From Paenibacillus polymyxa (GTDB taxonomy: Bacteria > Bacillota > Bacilli > Paenibacillales > Paenibacillaceae): DNA of 64,000 nucleotides. The stretch is taken from the NCBI RefSeq assembly GCF_001719045.1, contig NZ_CP015423.1, forward strand, positions 3,629,501-3,693,500, in the 5' to 3' direction. Positions 1-9,489 of the stretch are shown here, piece after piece (position 1 is the first letter of the stretch; every line of letters begins with the position of its first letter). The notes below the pieces were generated by a model, which did no database searches, was not told the origin of the DNA, and worked only from the letters and a program-made list of their open reading frames with translations. The position numbers were made by a program, and so were the translations under genes.

Positions 1-187
1 TAAACACGTATATATTTCAATTTGCAGGAATTTAAAACGCGTAAAAACGTTCCTGTTATATACATCTAGTATTTAGCAGATTTTGTCGTTCTACACCGGG
101 ATTTTAACACATATATTGTAATATATTGTAGCCTGTGCTTTAATTCAACTAACGGCGTCAAGGAAAGATGATGAGGGGGAGAAGTCC
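1..187. other. Intergenic region at the window start
   Basis: AT-rich leader of the sensor kinase gene. It holds a direct repeat (ATATATTGTA twice, around 111-129) and an imperfect inverted repeat around 26-54 (AGGAA...TTCCT). No coding sequence is evident. Confidence 0.4.
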
Positions 188-1927
188 TTGTTAATTGCGT
201 TGAAGGAAAGTGTGCTCCAAGTTCTCCTTGCCGTTATATCGGCGGGTTTTTTCTCTATATTAACGGATTATGGGGATAAGAAAAAGGTTTGGGGCGGCAA
301 TCTGCTTCCTGGACCCAATCAAGGAATACTGTATCTGTGTTGCTTGCCAGCCATATTGCTATGTACACTCTTTCAATATCAGTCTCCGTATGGTCTACCT
401 TCCAATCTCGGTATTATTCCCCTTGCTGTTGGCATCATGTACGGTAGACGTCGCACTGCCTTCGTGCTCGCCGCTTCCGCACTGATGGGTGTCCTGATTA
501 TAGCCCAGTCGACAGAAATGTCCCCGATGTATGTGGGTACGGGTTTTATTCTTTTTCCTTTTATGCTGCTGCATGTCAAGTTTTTTCAAAGAGGAACCTT
601 GGTGGACAAAAAACTCCTAATCTCCGCATATGTTGTGGCTGATATGCTGTTTAAGGCGATATTTCCGCTACTGTGGGGCAAACAGGATATTTCGGTATAC
701 ATTCCTGACTTACTTACAACGTTCTGGAATATTGGTGCAGGTGTGCTGGCAAGTTTTACGGTCGTGAGTCTGATGCATAATGCCTTTGAGAAGCTGGCGC
801 TGCGGCGTGATGTGACTGAATTTACGAGCAAATACTTAATTGAAGTGGATAAGCTGCGTCAAGTTATGGATTTGATGCCGTTATCTCTTGTTACTCTGGA
901 CAGCGAAGAACGAGTTATACATATGAACAAAACGATGCTGGAACTCTACCAGGACTTCGATCCCTACATTACACTGCCTGAGGTGGTAGGCCGTCCATTG
1001 ACCTCGTTATATGGTTTTAGCGCTTTGCCTGTGGTTAACGAACGAGTTGCAAAAGCGTTGCAAGGAGAGGCGGGTGCTGATTTTATAAATGTTACTCCCA
1101 AAGTATTCTTCTCAAGTTTCCTTCCTATTCGGGATAAACACGTAAACCAAACGACAGGCGTCATTATCGCCTTGCAAGATATTACAGAGCTGGAGACGCT
1201 GCGCAGTGAGCTAGGCAATTTCGAGAGGCTCAGTCTGGTCGGACAGATGGCAGCGGGCATTACTCATGAAATACGTAATCCGATGGCGGTTGTGCGTGGT
1301 TTTTTACAGCTTATGCGTGAGAAAAGTCCAGAATCTCTCAACCATTACTACCGTATTGTGATGGAGGAACTTGACCGGGCGAACGGAATTATTAACGATT
1401 TCCTTTCACTGGCCCAGAATCGGATTGTCGAGAAGGAGCAATGTCATCTGCATGATATTATTCGCGAACTGACGCCTTTATTGTGGGCAGATGCGAATCT
1501 GAGGGGGCAGACGATTGAGCTAAAGCTGGAGGAGCATGTGACGATGCTGCATTTGAACCCTAAGGAAATGAAGCAGTTGCTGCTTAATTTATCACGTAAT
1601 GCGATGGAAGCTATGGGAGAAAAGGGGGTGTTGACCATTTCGACTCATGAGGAAGGGGATTTCGTGGAACTCGAAGTAAAGGACACAGGTCCGGGAATTC
1701 CGCAAAAACAGCTTGAAAAGCTGTTCCAACCTTTTTACACCACCAAAACGAAAGGTACAGGTTTGGGGCTGGCCTTATGTCAAAGTATAGTGGAGCGTCA
1801 TCACGGTACGATTGCCGTAGACTCGGTGGAGGGAATGGGCACGCAGTTTAAAGTCCGATTGCGCAGAACCGTCCCGACTTACCGGGATCACGCTGAACCT
1901 TCTGTCATAAATTCGATACAGAAATAA
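188..1927 (+). CDS. Membrane sensor histidine kinase, sporulation-kinase-like
   Basis: Predicted membrane-bound sensor kinase of 579 residues. The first about 200 residues are very hydrophobic, with several membrane segments like the 5TM sensor regions of KinB/LytS-type kinases. A PAS-like segment follows at about 225-340. The dimerisation domain carries the phospho-acceptor His360 in the motif HEIRNPMAVVRGFLQLM, which closely matches sporulation kinases. The ATPase domain shows an N box (NLSRNAMEAMG), a G1 box (DTGPGIP) and a G2 box (GTGLGLAL). The TTG start is supported by a GAGGGGGAG site just upstream. No response regulator is adjacent, which fits an orphan kinase feeding a phosphorelay. 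The Spo0 connection is inferred from H-box similarity and not shown by the locus. Confidence 0.85.
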   Translation: MLIALKESVLQVLLAVISAGFFSILTDYGDKKKVWGGNLLPGPNQGILYLCCLPAILLCTLFQYQSPYGLPSNLGIIPLAVGIMYGRRRTAFVLAASALMGVLIIAQSTEMSPMYVGTGFILFPFMLLHVKFFQRGTLVDKKLLISAYVVADMLFKAIFPLLWGKQDISVYIPDLLTTFWNIGAGVLASFTVVSLMHNAFEKLALRRDVTEFTSKYLIEVDKLRQVMDLMPLSLVTLDSEERVIHMNKTMLELYQDFDPYITLPEVVGRPLTSLYGFSALPVVNERVAKALQGEAGADFINVTPKVFFSSFLPIRDKHVNQTTGVIIALQDITELETLRSELGNFERLSLVGQMAAGITHEIRNPMAVVRGFLQLMREKSPESLNHYYRIVMEELDRANGIINDFLSLAQNRIVEKEQCHLHDIIRELTPLLWADANLRGQTIELKLEEHVTMLHLNPKEMKQLLLNLSRNAMEAMGEKGVLTISTHEEGDFVELEVKDTGPGIPQKQLEKLFQPFYTTKTKGTGLGLALCQSIVERHHGTIAVDSVEGMGTQFKVRLRRTVPTYRDHAEPSVINSIQK

Positions 1928-1951
1928 TCGTGCAAATATATAGCCGGATTT

Positions 1952-1981
1952 TTGCAAATTACGTGAAAAAGATTGTATAAT
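1952..1981 (+). promoter_or_regulatory. Sigma-A-type promoter for the bacilliredoxin gene
   Basis: TTGCAA at 1952-1957 and TATAAT at 1976-1981 are separated by 18 bases, about 90 bases before the start codon at 2069. Confidence 0.55.
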
Positions 1982-2068
1982 GAAGTTTAGATGTCCATGC
2001 CTTTACTACGGCAAAGGATGAAATTAAAAACGTAGTATACATGATTTTTGGAAAAGGAGTGAAAGAAT

Positions 2069-2503
2069 ATGTCTATGTCTTTCGATCAATATATGAGAGA
2101 TTCAGTTCAGCCAATGCGCGATGAACTGACGAATCTTGGGATTCAGGAACTGCGTACTTCTGAAGATGTGGAGGCCAAGCTTCCTAATGCTAAAGGGACA
2201 GTGTTGGTTGTTGTGAACTCGGTATGTGGTTGTGCCGCAGGCCAATGCCGCCCGGGTGTGGCTGAAGCGCTGAAGCATGATCTTACGCCAGATCATCTGT
2301 ATTCGGTTTTTGCCGGACAGGACAAGGAAGCAACGGCAAAGGCTCGCGAATTTTTCGCACCTTACCCACCGTCATCCCCTTCTATCGCGCTGTTGAAAGA
2401 CGGCGAACTGGTTCACTTCATCGAGCGTCATCAGGTGGAGGATCGTTCGGCAGATCAGATCGCTGCTGATTTGACCAGTGCATTTGATCGTTTTTGCCGG
2501 TAA
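2069..2503 (+). CDS. Bacilliredoxin (BrxA/BrxB, YphP/YqiW family)
   Basis: A 144-residue cytosolic thiol protein. Bacilliredoxins remove bacillithiol from S-bacillithiolated proteins after oxidative stress. The active-site CGC motif is at residues 53-55 (NSVCGCAAG), the position known for this family, and the length is normal. An AAAAGGAG ribosome binding site precedes the ATG. The gene appears monocistronic, with its own promoter and a strong terminator. Sequence alone does not separate BrxA from BrxB. Confidence 0.93.
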   Translation: MSMSFDQYMRDSVQPMRDELTNLGIQELRTSEDVEAKLPNAKGTVLVVVNSVCGCAAGQCRPGVAEALKHDLTPDHLYSVFAGQDKEATAKAREFFAPYPPSSPSIALLKDGELVHFIERHQVEDRSADQIAADLTSAFDRFCR

Positions 2504-2513
2504 GACTGCTCAA

Positions 2514-2557
2514 GCTATGCCCCGCATTTTTCGCCTGCGAAACTTGCCGGGGCTTTT
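2514..2557 (+). terminator. Rho-independent terminator after the bacilliredoxin gene
   Basis: GCCCCG and CGGGGC form the base of the hairpin, with a second inner stem TTTCG/CGAAA. TTTT follows. Confidence 0.8.
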
Positions 2558-2604
2558 GCATGTTGGCTTGTGAAGGAAATTCCTAAAAAAGAGGTGCTTA
2601 TCTG

Positions 2605-3414
2605 ATGAGTTTGCAGGAACAGATTATTGCTGAATTGGGAGTACAGCCTACGATTAACGTAGAGGCGGAGGTCCGTAAGCGTGTGGATTTCCTCAAGTCG
2701 TATGTTACGAAAACGGGAAGCAAAGGGCTGTTGATCGCCATCAGTGGCGGGATTGATAGTGCCGTAGCAGCCGCTTTGTGCAAGCGGGCTACAGATGAAT
2801 TGACGCAGGAACAAGGGGACGAATACAAAACACTGGGTGTATTCCAGCCATACGGCCAACAGGAAGATATCGAGCATAGCTACGCGGTAGCCAAAGCGTT
2901 CGACCTGAAATATGCTGGGGAAACGAACATTAAGGAAGCCGTGGATAAGGTTGCCGTGGAAGTAGAGCATACGTTAAAGGATATCGGTCTAGAGCGTTCT
3001 ATTACTCCGCAAGTGAGAGGGAATGTAAAGGCAAGAACACGTATGGTGGTTCAGTACGCACTCGCGAATGAGCTGAATCTGCTCGTCGTTGGCACAGATC
3101 ACGCTTCAGAAGCTATCACAGGCTTTTATACCAAATGGGGCGATGGTGCGGTTGATATTACGCCACTTAGCACGCTCAACAAACGTCAGGTGCGCTTGCT
3201 CGCTAGCTATCTTGGAGTCCCGCAGGCCATTTTGGACAAAGCGCCTACAGCAGGATTGTGGGAAGGCCAGACGGATGAAAAAGAACTGGGGATCTCCTAC
3301 GAAGCAAACAGCGACTACCTGGAAGGCAAGGAAATTGACCCGGCGGCACGCGAAAAGCTGGAAAGCTTCTTTACACGTACAGCGCATAAGCGGACAAGCA
3401 TCCCAGGAGTGTAA
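2605..3414 (+). CDS. nadE: NH3-dependent NAD(+) synthetase
   Basis: Catalyses the last step of NAD synthesis, amidation of nicotinic acid adenine dinucleotide with ammonia and ATP. The 269-residue length matches the ammonia-dependent form, with no N-terminal glutaminase domain. The ATP pyrophosphatase P-loop SGGIDS is at residues 47-52. A later segment, VVGTDHASEAITGFYTKWGDG, is typical of the family. An AAGAGGTG site precedes the ATG. Short gaps and strong hairpins on both sides indicate a single-gene transcript. Confidence 0.96.
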   Translation: MSLQEQIIAELGVQPTINVEAEVRKRVDFLKSYVTKTGSKGLLIAISGGIDSAVAAALCKRATDELTQEQGDEYKTLGVFQPYGQQEDIEHSYAVAKAFDLKYAGETNIKEAVDKVAVEVEHTLKDIGLERSITPQVRGNVKARTRMVVQYALANELNLLVVGTDHASEAITGFYTKWGDGAVDITPLSTLNKRQVRLLASYLGVPQAILDKAPTAGLWEGQTDEKELGISYEANSDYLEGKEIDPAAREKLESFFTRTAHKRTSIPGV

Positions 3415-3458
3415 GCATTAATCATTATGGAATTGTAAAATCCTGAAGTAAATAAATG

Positions 3459-3487
3459 CGGCGATCCGCCCGGCGGATCGCCGTTTG
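3459..3487. terminator. Shared terminator between convergent nadE and hydrolase genes
   Basis: Perfect 12-bp stem CGGCGATCCGCC / GGCGGATCGCCG with one unpaired base at the turn, followed by a short T-rich stretch on the plus strand. It lies between two converging genes. Confidence 0.75.
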
Positions 3488-3505
3488 TATTGAAGGGGCA
3501 ATAAT

Positions 3506-4333
3506 TTAATTGGTGATCCACTCAATGAAGCGGCGGGTTTCAGTAATCGCTTGATCCAGTGGAAGGCTACCTCCCTGGAATGGATGAACGGTATTAAAGG
3601 TATGATTGCCGCCTTGAATTTGTACCCATTCGATGTCGGGACGAACGGATGTGAGCAGGGCAGAGCCTTCCCGTAGACGTTTGGAATCTTCGGTTCCCTG
3701 GATCAGTACAGCTGGGAGCTGGCTGTTGGCAAGTCTGTCTACAATGGCAAAACGCTGGCGATTTTGTTCCAAGTCTTCCAGAATGACAGCATCCAGCGGA
3801 AGCTGTTGTGCTGTTCTAGCGTTCTCCACATAGCTGCGCCCCTTGGCGCGCATTTCTTCTTTTTGCGGTAAAGTAAACAAATCAAGATCTGTCACGCCAT
3901 TCCATGAAATGACGCCAGCAATCTCGCCGGGATGATCTAGAGCATATACAAAGCAGCTTCCCGCGCCTCGGCTATGTCCTAACAGAAACAACGGCAATTC
4001 TCTGAACTCATGACGTGCTCTCAGATTGGACAGCAATAGTTCCAAATCCTCTTGTTCGCGGCTATAGGTGTTGCGTGCGAACTTTTCCAGCTCGGTAAAA
4101 TTCTCTAGATCCTCACCTATGCCATTATGTGAAAAGTTGAAGGTCACAACATGGTTATCCATACTCAATGCTTCTGCTATATAGGGGAACATGCCCCAAT
4201 CCTTAAATCCTTTGTAGCCGTGAGCGATGATGAGCAGGCTTTTGGCTGTATTTTTAGCGGGAAACCAGGAAGCCCGGATCACCGCATCTGTTCCTGCTTC
4301 GGTACCTGCTTCAACAATAATGGTTTCTGACAT
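3506..4333 (-). CDS. Alpha/beta hydrolase family protein
   Basis: A 275-residue soluble hydrolase. The nucleophile elbow GHSRGAG lies near residue 120, a candidate acid is in GTEDS near 215, and the catalytic His is in GGNHTF near 245. An oxyanion-hole segment (AHGYKGFKDWG) follows the first strand. No signal peptide is visible. The substrate cannot be told; it may be a small ester or an acyl peptide. The start has a good AAGGAAGGA site. The gene is divergent from acpS. Confidence 0.85.
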   Translation of the reverse strand: MSETIIVEAGTEAGTDAVIRASWFPAKNTAKSLLIIAHGYKGFKDWGMFPYIAEALSMDNHVVTFNFSHNGIGEDLENFTELEKFARNTYSREQEDLELLLSNLRARHEFRELPLFLLGHSRGAGSCFVYALDHPGEIAGVISWNGVTDLDLFTLPQKEEMRAKGRSYVENARTAQQLPLDAVILEDLEQNRQRFAIVDRLANSQLPAVLIQGTEDSKRLREGSALLTSVRPDIEWVQIQGGNHTFNTVHPFQGGSLPLDQAITETRRFIEWITN

Positions 4334-4517
4334 CCTATCCTTCCTTTCAACGGAAATTTTTTAAAATGGGCATATGAGCTGAATTTCAAAACATTCACCT
4401 ATAGCCTTTCTTATTTTAACATATTTTGGTGTCGCTTTTACGCCTTTGTGACTCGCCAGGGTGTGGAAGCACTGTTACAATAGATCCAGTAAAGTAAAAA
4501 GGACGGGGAATACCCAA

Positions 4518-4922
4518 ATGATCTACGGAATTGGACATGATGTGCTGGAAATAAGCCGTATGGCTCATATTTTGGCAGGTAAATATGCAGATGCGTTTTT
4601 GAATCGGGTGCTGACCCCAGCAGAACGTGAGCTTGCTGTGGAACGCAAGGGTAGACTAACGGAGTTCGTAGCAGGGCGCTTTGCCGCCAAGGAAGCGATA
4701 ACGAAAGCCTTCGGTTGCGGAATTGGGCAAATTATCGGGTTCGGCGATATGGATATTTTACCGGAACCTGGGGGGAAGCCAGCCGTTTATTTGTCTTCAT
4801 CCGCATGGGATAGACTGAGATTGCCGTCTACAGGTGACTCGAATTACAGCATTCACTTGAGTATTACACATCAGCCTAACATTGCCTCTGCTTTTGTGAT
4901 TGTCGAATATAAGGAGATGTGA
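4518..4922 (+). CDS. acpS: Holo-[acyl-carrier-protein] synthase
   Basis: Transfers 4'-phosphopantetheine from coenzyme A to apo-ACP for fatty acid synthesis. It has 134 residues from the ATG at 4518. The family signatures GIGHDVLEI near the N-terminus (metal-binding Asp) and RFAAKEAITKAFG (Glu) are both present. A longer reading frame starts at 4461, but the GIGHD motif normally sits within the first ten residues and an AAGGACGGGG site lies before 4518, so the shorter start is chosen. The stop lies 4 bases before the mutY start, so the two are probably co-transcribed. Confidence 0.94.
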   Translation: MIYGIGHDVLEISRMAHILAGKYADAFLNRVLTPAERELAVERKGRLTEFVAGRFAAKEAITKAFGCGIGQIIGFGDMDILPEPGGKPAVYLSSSAWDRLRLPSTGDSNYSIHLSITHQPNIASAFVIVEYKEM

Positions 4923-4926
4923 TGTG

Positions 4927-6159
4927 ATGACTACAAATACATTGGAACAAAAGCGTTATTTCAGCTTTGAACTGTTGAATTGGTATACACGTAACAAACG
5001 CGATTTGCCGTGGCGCCGCCATCGGAATCCTTTTTATATCTGGATCTCGGAAATTATGCTTCAGCAGACGCGTGTGGATACGGTCATTCCGTATTTTAAT
5101 CGCTTTATTGCACGTTTTCCTACAATTGAAGCGTTGGCGGAAGCACCCGAGGAGGATGTGCTTAAGCTGTGGGAAGGGCTGGGTTATTATTCGCGGGCTC
5201 GGAATTTGCAAACGGCGGCAAAACAAGTAGTTGAGCTTCACGGCGGGCAGGTGCCGGATGATACACAGGCTGTCGCTGCACTGAAAGGAGTAGGCCCGTA
5301 TACGACGGGGGCGATTATGAGTATCGCCTTCAATCGACCAGAGCCTGCTGTGGACGGGAATGTGATGCGTGTGCTGTCGCGTTATTTTCTCATTGAAGAG
5401 GATATTATGAAGGGCAGCACGCGGGCGCATATGGAAAGTCTGGTACGGGAGCTGATCCCCGAAGGAAGGGCTTCTGATTTTAATCAGGCTCTGATGGAGC
5501 TGGGGGCGCTGGTCTGCACGCCGAAGTCGCCTCATTGTCTGACCTGCCCGGTCATGGAGCATTGCTCGGGCAGGTTGGCAGGTCGCGAGGAGACGCTGCC
5601 AGTCAAGACCAAGGCGAAGCCGCCGCGGCTGGAGCCGCGTTCCGTAGCCCTCATCGAGGGCAGCGGAGCGAACGCAGGCCGCCTGCTCGTACGGCAGCGC
5701 CCGGCCAAGGGCCTGTTGGCCCGCATGTGGGAGCTGCCGCATGAGCTTGCCAGGCCGGAGGGCTACAACGGCCCGGTGCCGGATGAGCCCGCCATGGACC
5801 ATTTGGCGGCTCATTTGCTGGCAGAGGGCGTGCTTGCGCGCCCGGTGCGGTTTGTACGTGAGGCGGAGCACACGTTCAGCCACATTCACTGGAACCTGCG
5901 TGTGTTCCAGTGTGAAGAGGTCGCCGTCCCTGCCGGGGAGGCGGGAGGACATCCGCTGGCTGCCGAACAGCGGGCCAGCTACAGCACCGAAGCGAAGCCG
6001 GGTGCGTTGATTGCGCTGGCTGAGCAGGCGGAGCACGCGCATAATGCGCTGCCAGCGGGGTACCGCTGGATCAGCGAAGCGGATATGGCCACCTTGGCGT
6101 TTCCCAAGGTGTTCCTCGATCTGATCACCGAGTATTATGCGAAGCAAAAAGAGAACTAA
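4927..6159 (+). CDS. mutY: A/G-specific adenine glycosylase MutY
   Basis: Base-excision repair enzyme that removes adenine paired with 8-oxoguanine. Expected features are present: SEIMLQQTRV (catalytic Glu region), the helix-hairpin-helix LKGVGPYTTGAI, PAVDGNVMRV (catalytic Asp), and four iron-sulfur cysteines near residues 197, 204, 207 and 213. A NUDIX-like recognition domain follows. The ATG at 4927 is preferred over 4900 because AAGGAG sits at 4911-4916. From about 5530 to 6110 the gene is much richer in G+C than its surroundings and codes for an Ala/Glu-rich stretch. At 410 residues it is longer than typical MutY proteins of about 350-370. Confidence 0.95.
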   Translation: MTTNTLEQKRYFSFELLNWYTRNKRDLPWRRHRNPFYIWISEIMLQQTRVDTVIPYFNRFIARFPTIEALAEAPEEDVLKLWEGLGYYSRARNLQTAAKQVVELHGGQVPDDTQAVAALKGVGPYTTGAIMSIAFNRPEPAVDGNVMRVLSRYFLIEEDIMKGSTRAHMESLVRELIPEGRASDFNQALMELGALVCTPKSPHCLTCPVMEHCSGRLAGREETLPVKTKAKPPRLEPRSVALIEGSGANAGRLLVRQRPAKGLLARMWELPHELARPEGYNGPVPDEPAMDHLAAHLLAEGVLARPVRFVREAEHTFSHIHWNLRVFQCEEVAVPAGEAGGHPLAAEQRASYSTEAKPGALIALAEQAEHAHNALPAGYRWISEADMATLAFPKVFLDLITEYYAKQKEN

Positions 6160-6181
6160 TTAAGAGAACATGCAGTTAATA

Positions 6182-6231
6182 AAATAGCGGCAGTATGGAC
6201 ATGAGGTTGATCCATGCTGCCGCTATTTTTC
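6182..6231 (+). terminator. Terminator after mutY
   Basis: Long stem AATAGCGGCAG / CTGCCGCTATT with inner ATGGA/TCCAT pairing, followed by TTTTT. Confidence 0.88.
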
Positions 6232-6276
6232 TGTTTTTGGAATGAATATGCCTAATTTAGTTGCGAACGAAGTGTG

Positions 6277-7098
6277 TTATTTTTGGGGGTTTTTTCGGTA
6301 TTCGGATGGAGTCACCTTGTTGACCGTTTTGAACATTTTGGAGAATAGGAGTACATCTTTATACCCTACAGACCGAGCGATATCCCCGATTTTAAGGGAA
6401 GTATTTCTTAATAGGGAGCACGATTTTTCAATCCTCAAATGCAATAAAAATTCCTGTGGTGACTTATTTAGTTGCTGTTTAAATAAACGATGCAAATACG
6501 AACGGTCAATTGAAATGTACTTGGCAATGTCGCTTACGGTAATGAAGTGTGAATAGTTTTGTTGAATGAAGAGAAGCGCTTCTTTAATATACCGCTGCTG
6601 TCTTACCTCAGGGTTGACTTCCTGATTAGGGTAATGTTCAAACATCAGATACAGAAATTCATACAGCTTGGATGCAAGCAGCAGGTCTTTGTTGGATTTC
6701 AGTGTAGAAGAAACGACGATACTCTCCATACAGCGGGCAAGGCTGCCCTCTGCTTCAAACCGGAAAATGGGATTGTCCCTATTGATACAGGTCCGGCTTA
6801 GATATTCTTTTGCTTGCATCCCATTAAAACCAATCCAGGCATATTCCCATGGGTCGACTTCATCCGCTTCGTAGTAAATTAAAACCTTCGGCTCAATAAA
6901 GAAAGCATCGTTTTTCTCCAAATGATAGATTTTATCGTTGACTTTAAAGATCCCTTTTCCTTTTAAAATATAATGCACCATATACCCGCTTCGAATGGCT
7001 GGCCCATAAGAGTGCTTGCTGGTACAGCTTTCTTTGCCACATGTGTATAAATTGAGGTCCAGGTTGTTATAGGAATGATTGGAAAAGTGTGAACTCAT
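6277..7098 (-). CDS. AraC-family transcriptional regulator of the alpha-galactoside locus
   Basis: A 273-residue regulator. The N-terminal half is a cupin-like sugar-sensing domain (VHYILKGKGIF). The C-terminal 100 residues hold two helix-turn-helix motifs (ITVSDIAKYISIDRSYLHRLF and IGDIARSVGYKD...FSKMFK) ending in TPSEYR, as in MsmR/RafR-type activators. It is divergent from the alpha-galactosidase gene across 174 bases, so it probably activates that operon in response to an alpha-galactoside. An AAGGGGTGA site precedes the ATG. The ligand is inferred from context. Confidence 0.9.
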   Translation of the reverse strand: MSSHFSNHSYNNLDLNLYTCGKESCTSKHSYGPAIRSGYMVHYILKGKGIFKVNDKIYHLEKNDAFFIEPKVLIYYEADEVDPWEYAWIGFNGMQAKEYLSRTCINRDNPIFRFEAEGSLARCMESIVVSSTLKSNKDLLLASKLYEFLYLMFEHYPNQEVNPEVRQQRYIKEALLFIQQNYSHFITVSDIAKYISIDRSYLHRLFKQQLNKSPQEFLLHLRIEKSCSLLRNTSLKIGDIARSVGYKDVLLFSKMFKTVNKVTPSEYRKNPQK

Positions 7099-7272
7099 TT
7101 GTTTTCACCCCTTAATTCATCTCTGCATATTATCACACCGTTTCATATAGAGTCTACATTATTCCATATAATTATTGAAACTATTCAATTATTATTAGGA
7201 TGTAAACAATGAGTAAACAACATAATTTATACTTTTTGGAAATCGTATTATTGGCTCTATAAGGGGGTTGCT
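7099..7272. promoter_or_regulatory. Divergent control region with a 16-bp palindrome
   Basis: AT-rich region between the AraC regulator and the alpha-galactosidase gene. ATTGAA-ACTA-TTCAAT forms a perfect inverted repeat at 7174-7189. It may be a regulator site, but no other evidence supports that. AAGGGGG at 7261-7267 serves as the ribosome binding site of the downstream gene. Confidence 0.45.
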
Positions 7273-9465
7273 ATGGCTATACACATCGATAAAGAGAAGC
7301 TTTTATTCCATTTACAAGGCAGCAATACGAGTTATGTCATGCAGGTTATACGAGATGGTTATTTAGCCCATCTGTATTGGGGAAAGAAAATTCAGAACTA
7401 TCGGGGAAGCAATAAAATCATCTTTATGGATAGAGGATTTTCACCCAATCCCGATGGCTCGGATCGAGCCTTTTCACTGGATACTATCCCGCAAGAATAT
7501 CCGTCATTTGGAAATAGTGATTTCAGGATTCCTGCGTATCAGCTTCAATTGGAGAATGGTTCTACAGTGACAGACTTTCGCTATAAAGAACATCGGGTTT
7601 ACCAAGGCAAACCAAAATTGAAAGGGCTTCCTTCTACTTATGCAGAGGATGATGGCGAAGTAGAAACTCTGGAAATCGTCCTTGAAGACCCATTAATTAA
7701 TGTAAAGGTTGTACTATCCTATAGCCTATATCAAAAGCGGGATGTCATTACCCGTTCAGTCCGTTTCGATAATGAAGGTCGGCAGCAGCTAAAACTGCTT
7801 AAAGCGTTAAGTGCTAGTGTGGATTTTCGTGATGATGAATATGAACTAATTACCTTGTACGGTGCGCATAATAATGAAAAAAATATAGCAAGGCGAAAAA
7901 TTTTACCTGGAATTCAAATGGTAGACAGCTGCCGTGGAGCCAGCAGCCCTCAACAGGCACCCTTTATGGCACTTGTAAGAGAAGGAACAGATGAAGAACA
8001 GGGTGAAGTGTACGCCTTTAATCTGGTGTACAGTGGGAACTTTACGGCCCAGGCTCAGGTAGATTCCTATCGGAACACAAGAGTCACGATGGGGATTAAT
8101 CCTTTTGATTTTACATGGCTGCTTGAACCTGAGGAATCGTTCCAAACGCCTGAAGTGGTCATGGTATACACCGAAAATGGCTTGGGCGGCATGTCGAGAA
8201 TTTATCATGAATTATACAGGAACAGATTATGTCGTGGGCCTTTTCGTGACAAAGAGCGGCCGATCCTGATTAATAACTGGGAAGCCACTTACTTTAACTT
8301 TGATGCCGACAAGATTGAGCAGTTGGCGAAGGAAGCTCAAAGTGTAGGAGTGGAACTGTTTGTATTGGATGATGGGTGGTTTGGAAAACGGGATGATGAC
8401 AATACTTCATTAGGCGATTGGGTGGTGGATCGTCGCAAACTTCCAGATGGATTGCTGGATCTTGCAAACCGCATACGAAATCTGGGTATGGAGTTTGGTT
8501 TGTGGTTTGAACCTGAAATGGTATCCATAGACAGCGATTTATACAGAAAGCATCCCGATTGGTGTATCCATGTCCCTGATCGTCCGTATACGTTGGGAAG
8601 AAATCAACTGATGTTGGATTTATCGAGGAAGGAAGTGTGTGAGTACATTATTAAGTCGGTTTCCGATATTTTATCGGACGTTCCAATTACTTATGTAAAA
8701 TGGGACATGAATCGTCACATGACGGATGTGGGTTCGGCAGCCGTGCCACCTGAGAGACAGAGGGAGACTGCGCATCGTTATATCTTGGGACTCTATCGTG
8801 TTATGGAAGAGCTTACATCAAGATTTCCCCATGTCTTATTCGAGAGCTGTTCTAGTGGAGGAGGCCGTTTTGATGCCGGCATGCTCTATTACATGCCTCA
8901 GACCTGGACGAGTGACAATACGGATGCCATTTGCCGACTGAAGATTCAATGGGGAACAAGTCTTGTCTACCCTCCGATTACTATGGGGGCACACGTCTCT
9001 ACGGTACCCAACCATCAAGTGGGTAGAATAACTCCCTTGGAGACAAGAGGTTATGTCGCCATGGCCGGGAATTTTGGATATGAGCTGGATCTGACGACAT
9101 TAACCGTTGAGGAAAAAGAAATAGTAAAAAAACAGATAGCTCTATATAAAGAAATTAGATCGCTCATTCAATTTGGGAAGTTTTACAGAATAATTAATCC
9201 GTTTGATGAAAATGAAGCCGCATGGAACTTTGTGTCGGAAGATCAAACGGAAATGGCGGCCAGCTATTTCAAGGTTTTATCCCAACCCGCAGCCGCGATT
9301 AAAACGTTAAAATTCAAAGGTTTGAATCCAGACTACGTTTATAGAAATGTAGAAACCGGTGAGCTGTTCGGCGGTGATGAATTAATGCATGTCGGCATAA
9401 CGCTTGCCAGGGTAAAGCAGGACTTTTTAGGCATGTTCTGGAGATTTGTTAAAGAAGACATCTGA
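7273..9465 (+). CDS. Alpha-galactosidase, glycoside hydrolase family 36
   Basis: Cytoplasmic enzyme of 730 residues that releases terminal alpha-1,6-galactose from melibiose, raffinose and related sugars. It shows the GH36 order: N-terminal beta-sandwich, catalytic barrel, short C-terminal domain. The nucleophile is Asp478 in YVKWDMNRH and the acid/base is Asp548 in WTSDNTDA, with the SCSSGGGRFD motif between them. No signal peptide is visible, so the substrate must be imported first. The stop lies 24 bases before the PTS gene, so both are probably one operon. Family membership is secure; the exact substrate is inferred. Confidence 0.95.
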   Translation: MAIHIDKEKLLFHLQGSNTSYVMQVIRDGYLAHLYWGKKIQNYRGSNKIIFMDRGFSPNPDGSDRAFSLDTIPQEYPSFGNSDFRIPAYQLQLENGSTVTDFRYKEHRVYQGKPKLKGLPSTYAEDDGEVETLEIVLEDPLINVKVVLSYSLYQKRDVITRSVRFDNEGRQQLKLLKALSASVDFRDDEYELITLYGAHNNEKNIARRKILPGIQMVDSCRGASSPQQAPFMALVREGTDEEQGEVYAFNLVYSGNFTAQAQVDSYRNTRVTMGINPFDFTWLLEPEESFQTPEVVMVYTENGLGGMSRIYHELYRNRLCRGPFRDKERPILINNWEATYFNFDADKIEQLAKEAQSVGVELFVLDDGWFGKRDDDNTSLGDWVVDRRKLPDGLLDLANRIRNLGMEFGLWFEPEMVSIDSDLYRKHPDWCIHVPDRPYTLGRNQLMLDLSRKEVCEYIIKSVSDILSDVPITYVKWDMNRHMTDVGSAAVPPERQRETAHRYILGLYRVMEELTSRFPHVLFESCSSGGGRFDAGMLYYMPQTWTSDNTDAICRLKIQWGTSLVYPPITMGAHVSTVPNHQVGRITPLETRGYVAMAGNFGYELDLTTLTVEEKEIVKKQIALYKEIRSLIQFGKFYRIINPFDENEAAWNFVSEDQTEMAASYFKVLSQPAAAIKTLKFKGLNPDYVYRNVETGELFGGDELMHVGITLARVKQDFLGMFWRFVKEDI

Positions 9466-9489
9466 TTCAGCTAGAGGGGGTTTTACTAG

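Noticed and set aside
4876..6147. A 423-codon open frame on the minus strand opposite mutY
   Set aside because: It overlaps a clear mutY over its full length. The product is rich in Arg, His and Gln with no recognisable domain, as expected for an antisense shadow of a GC-rich gene.
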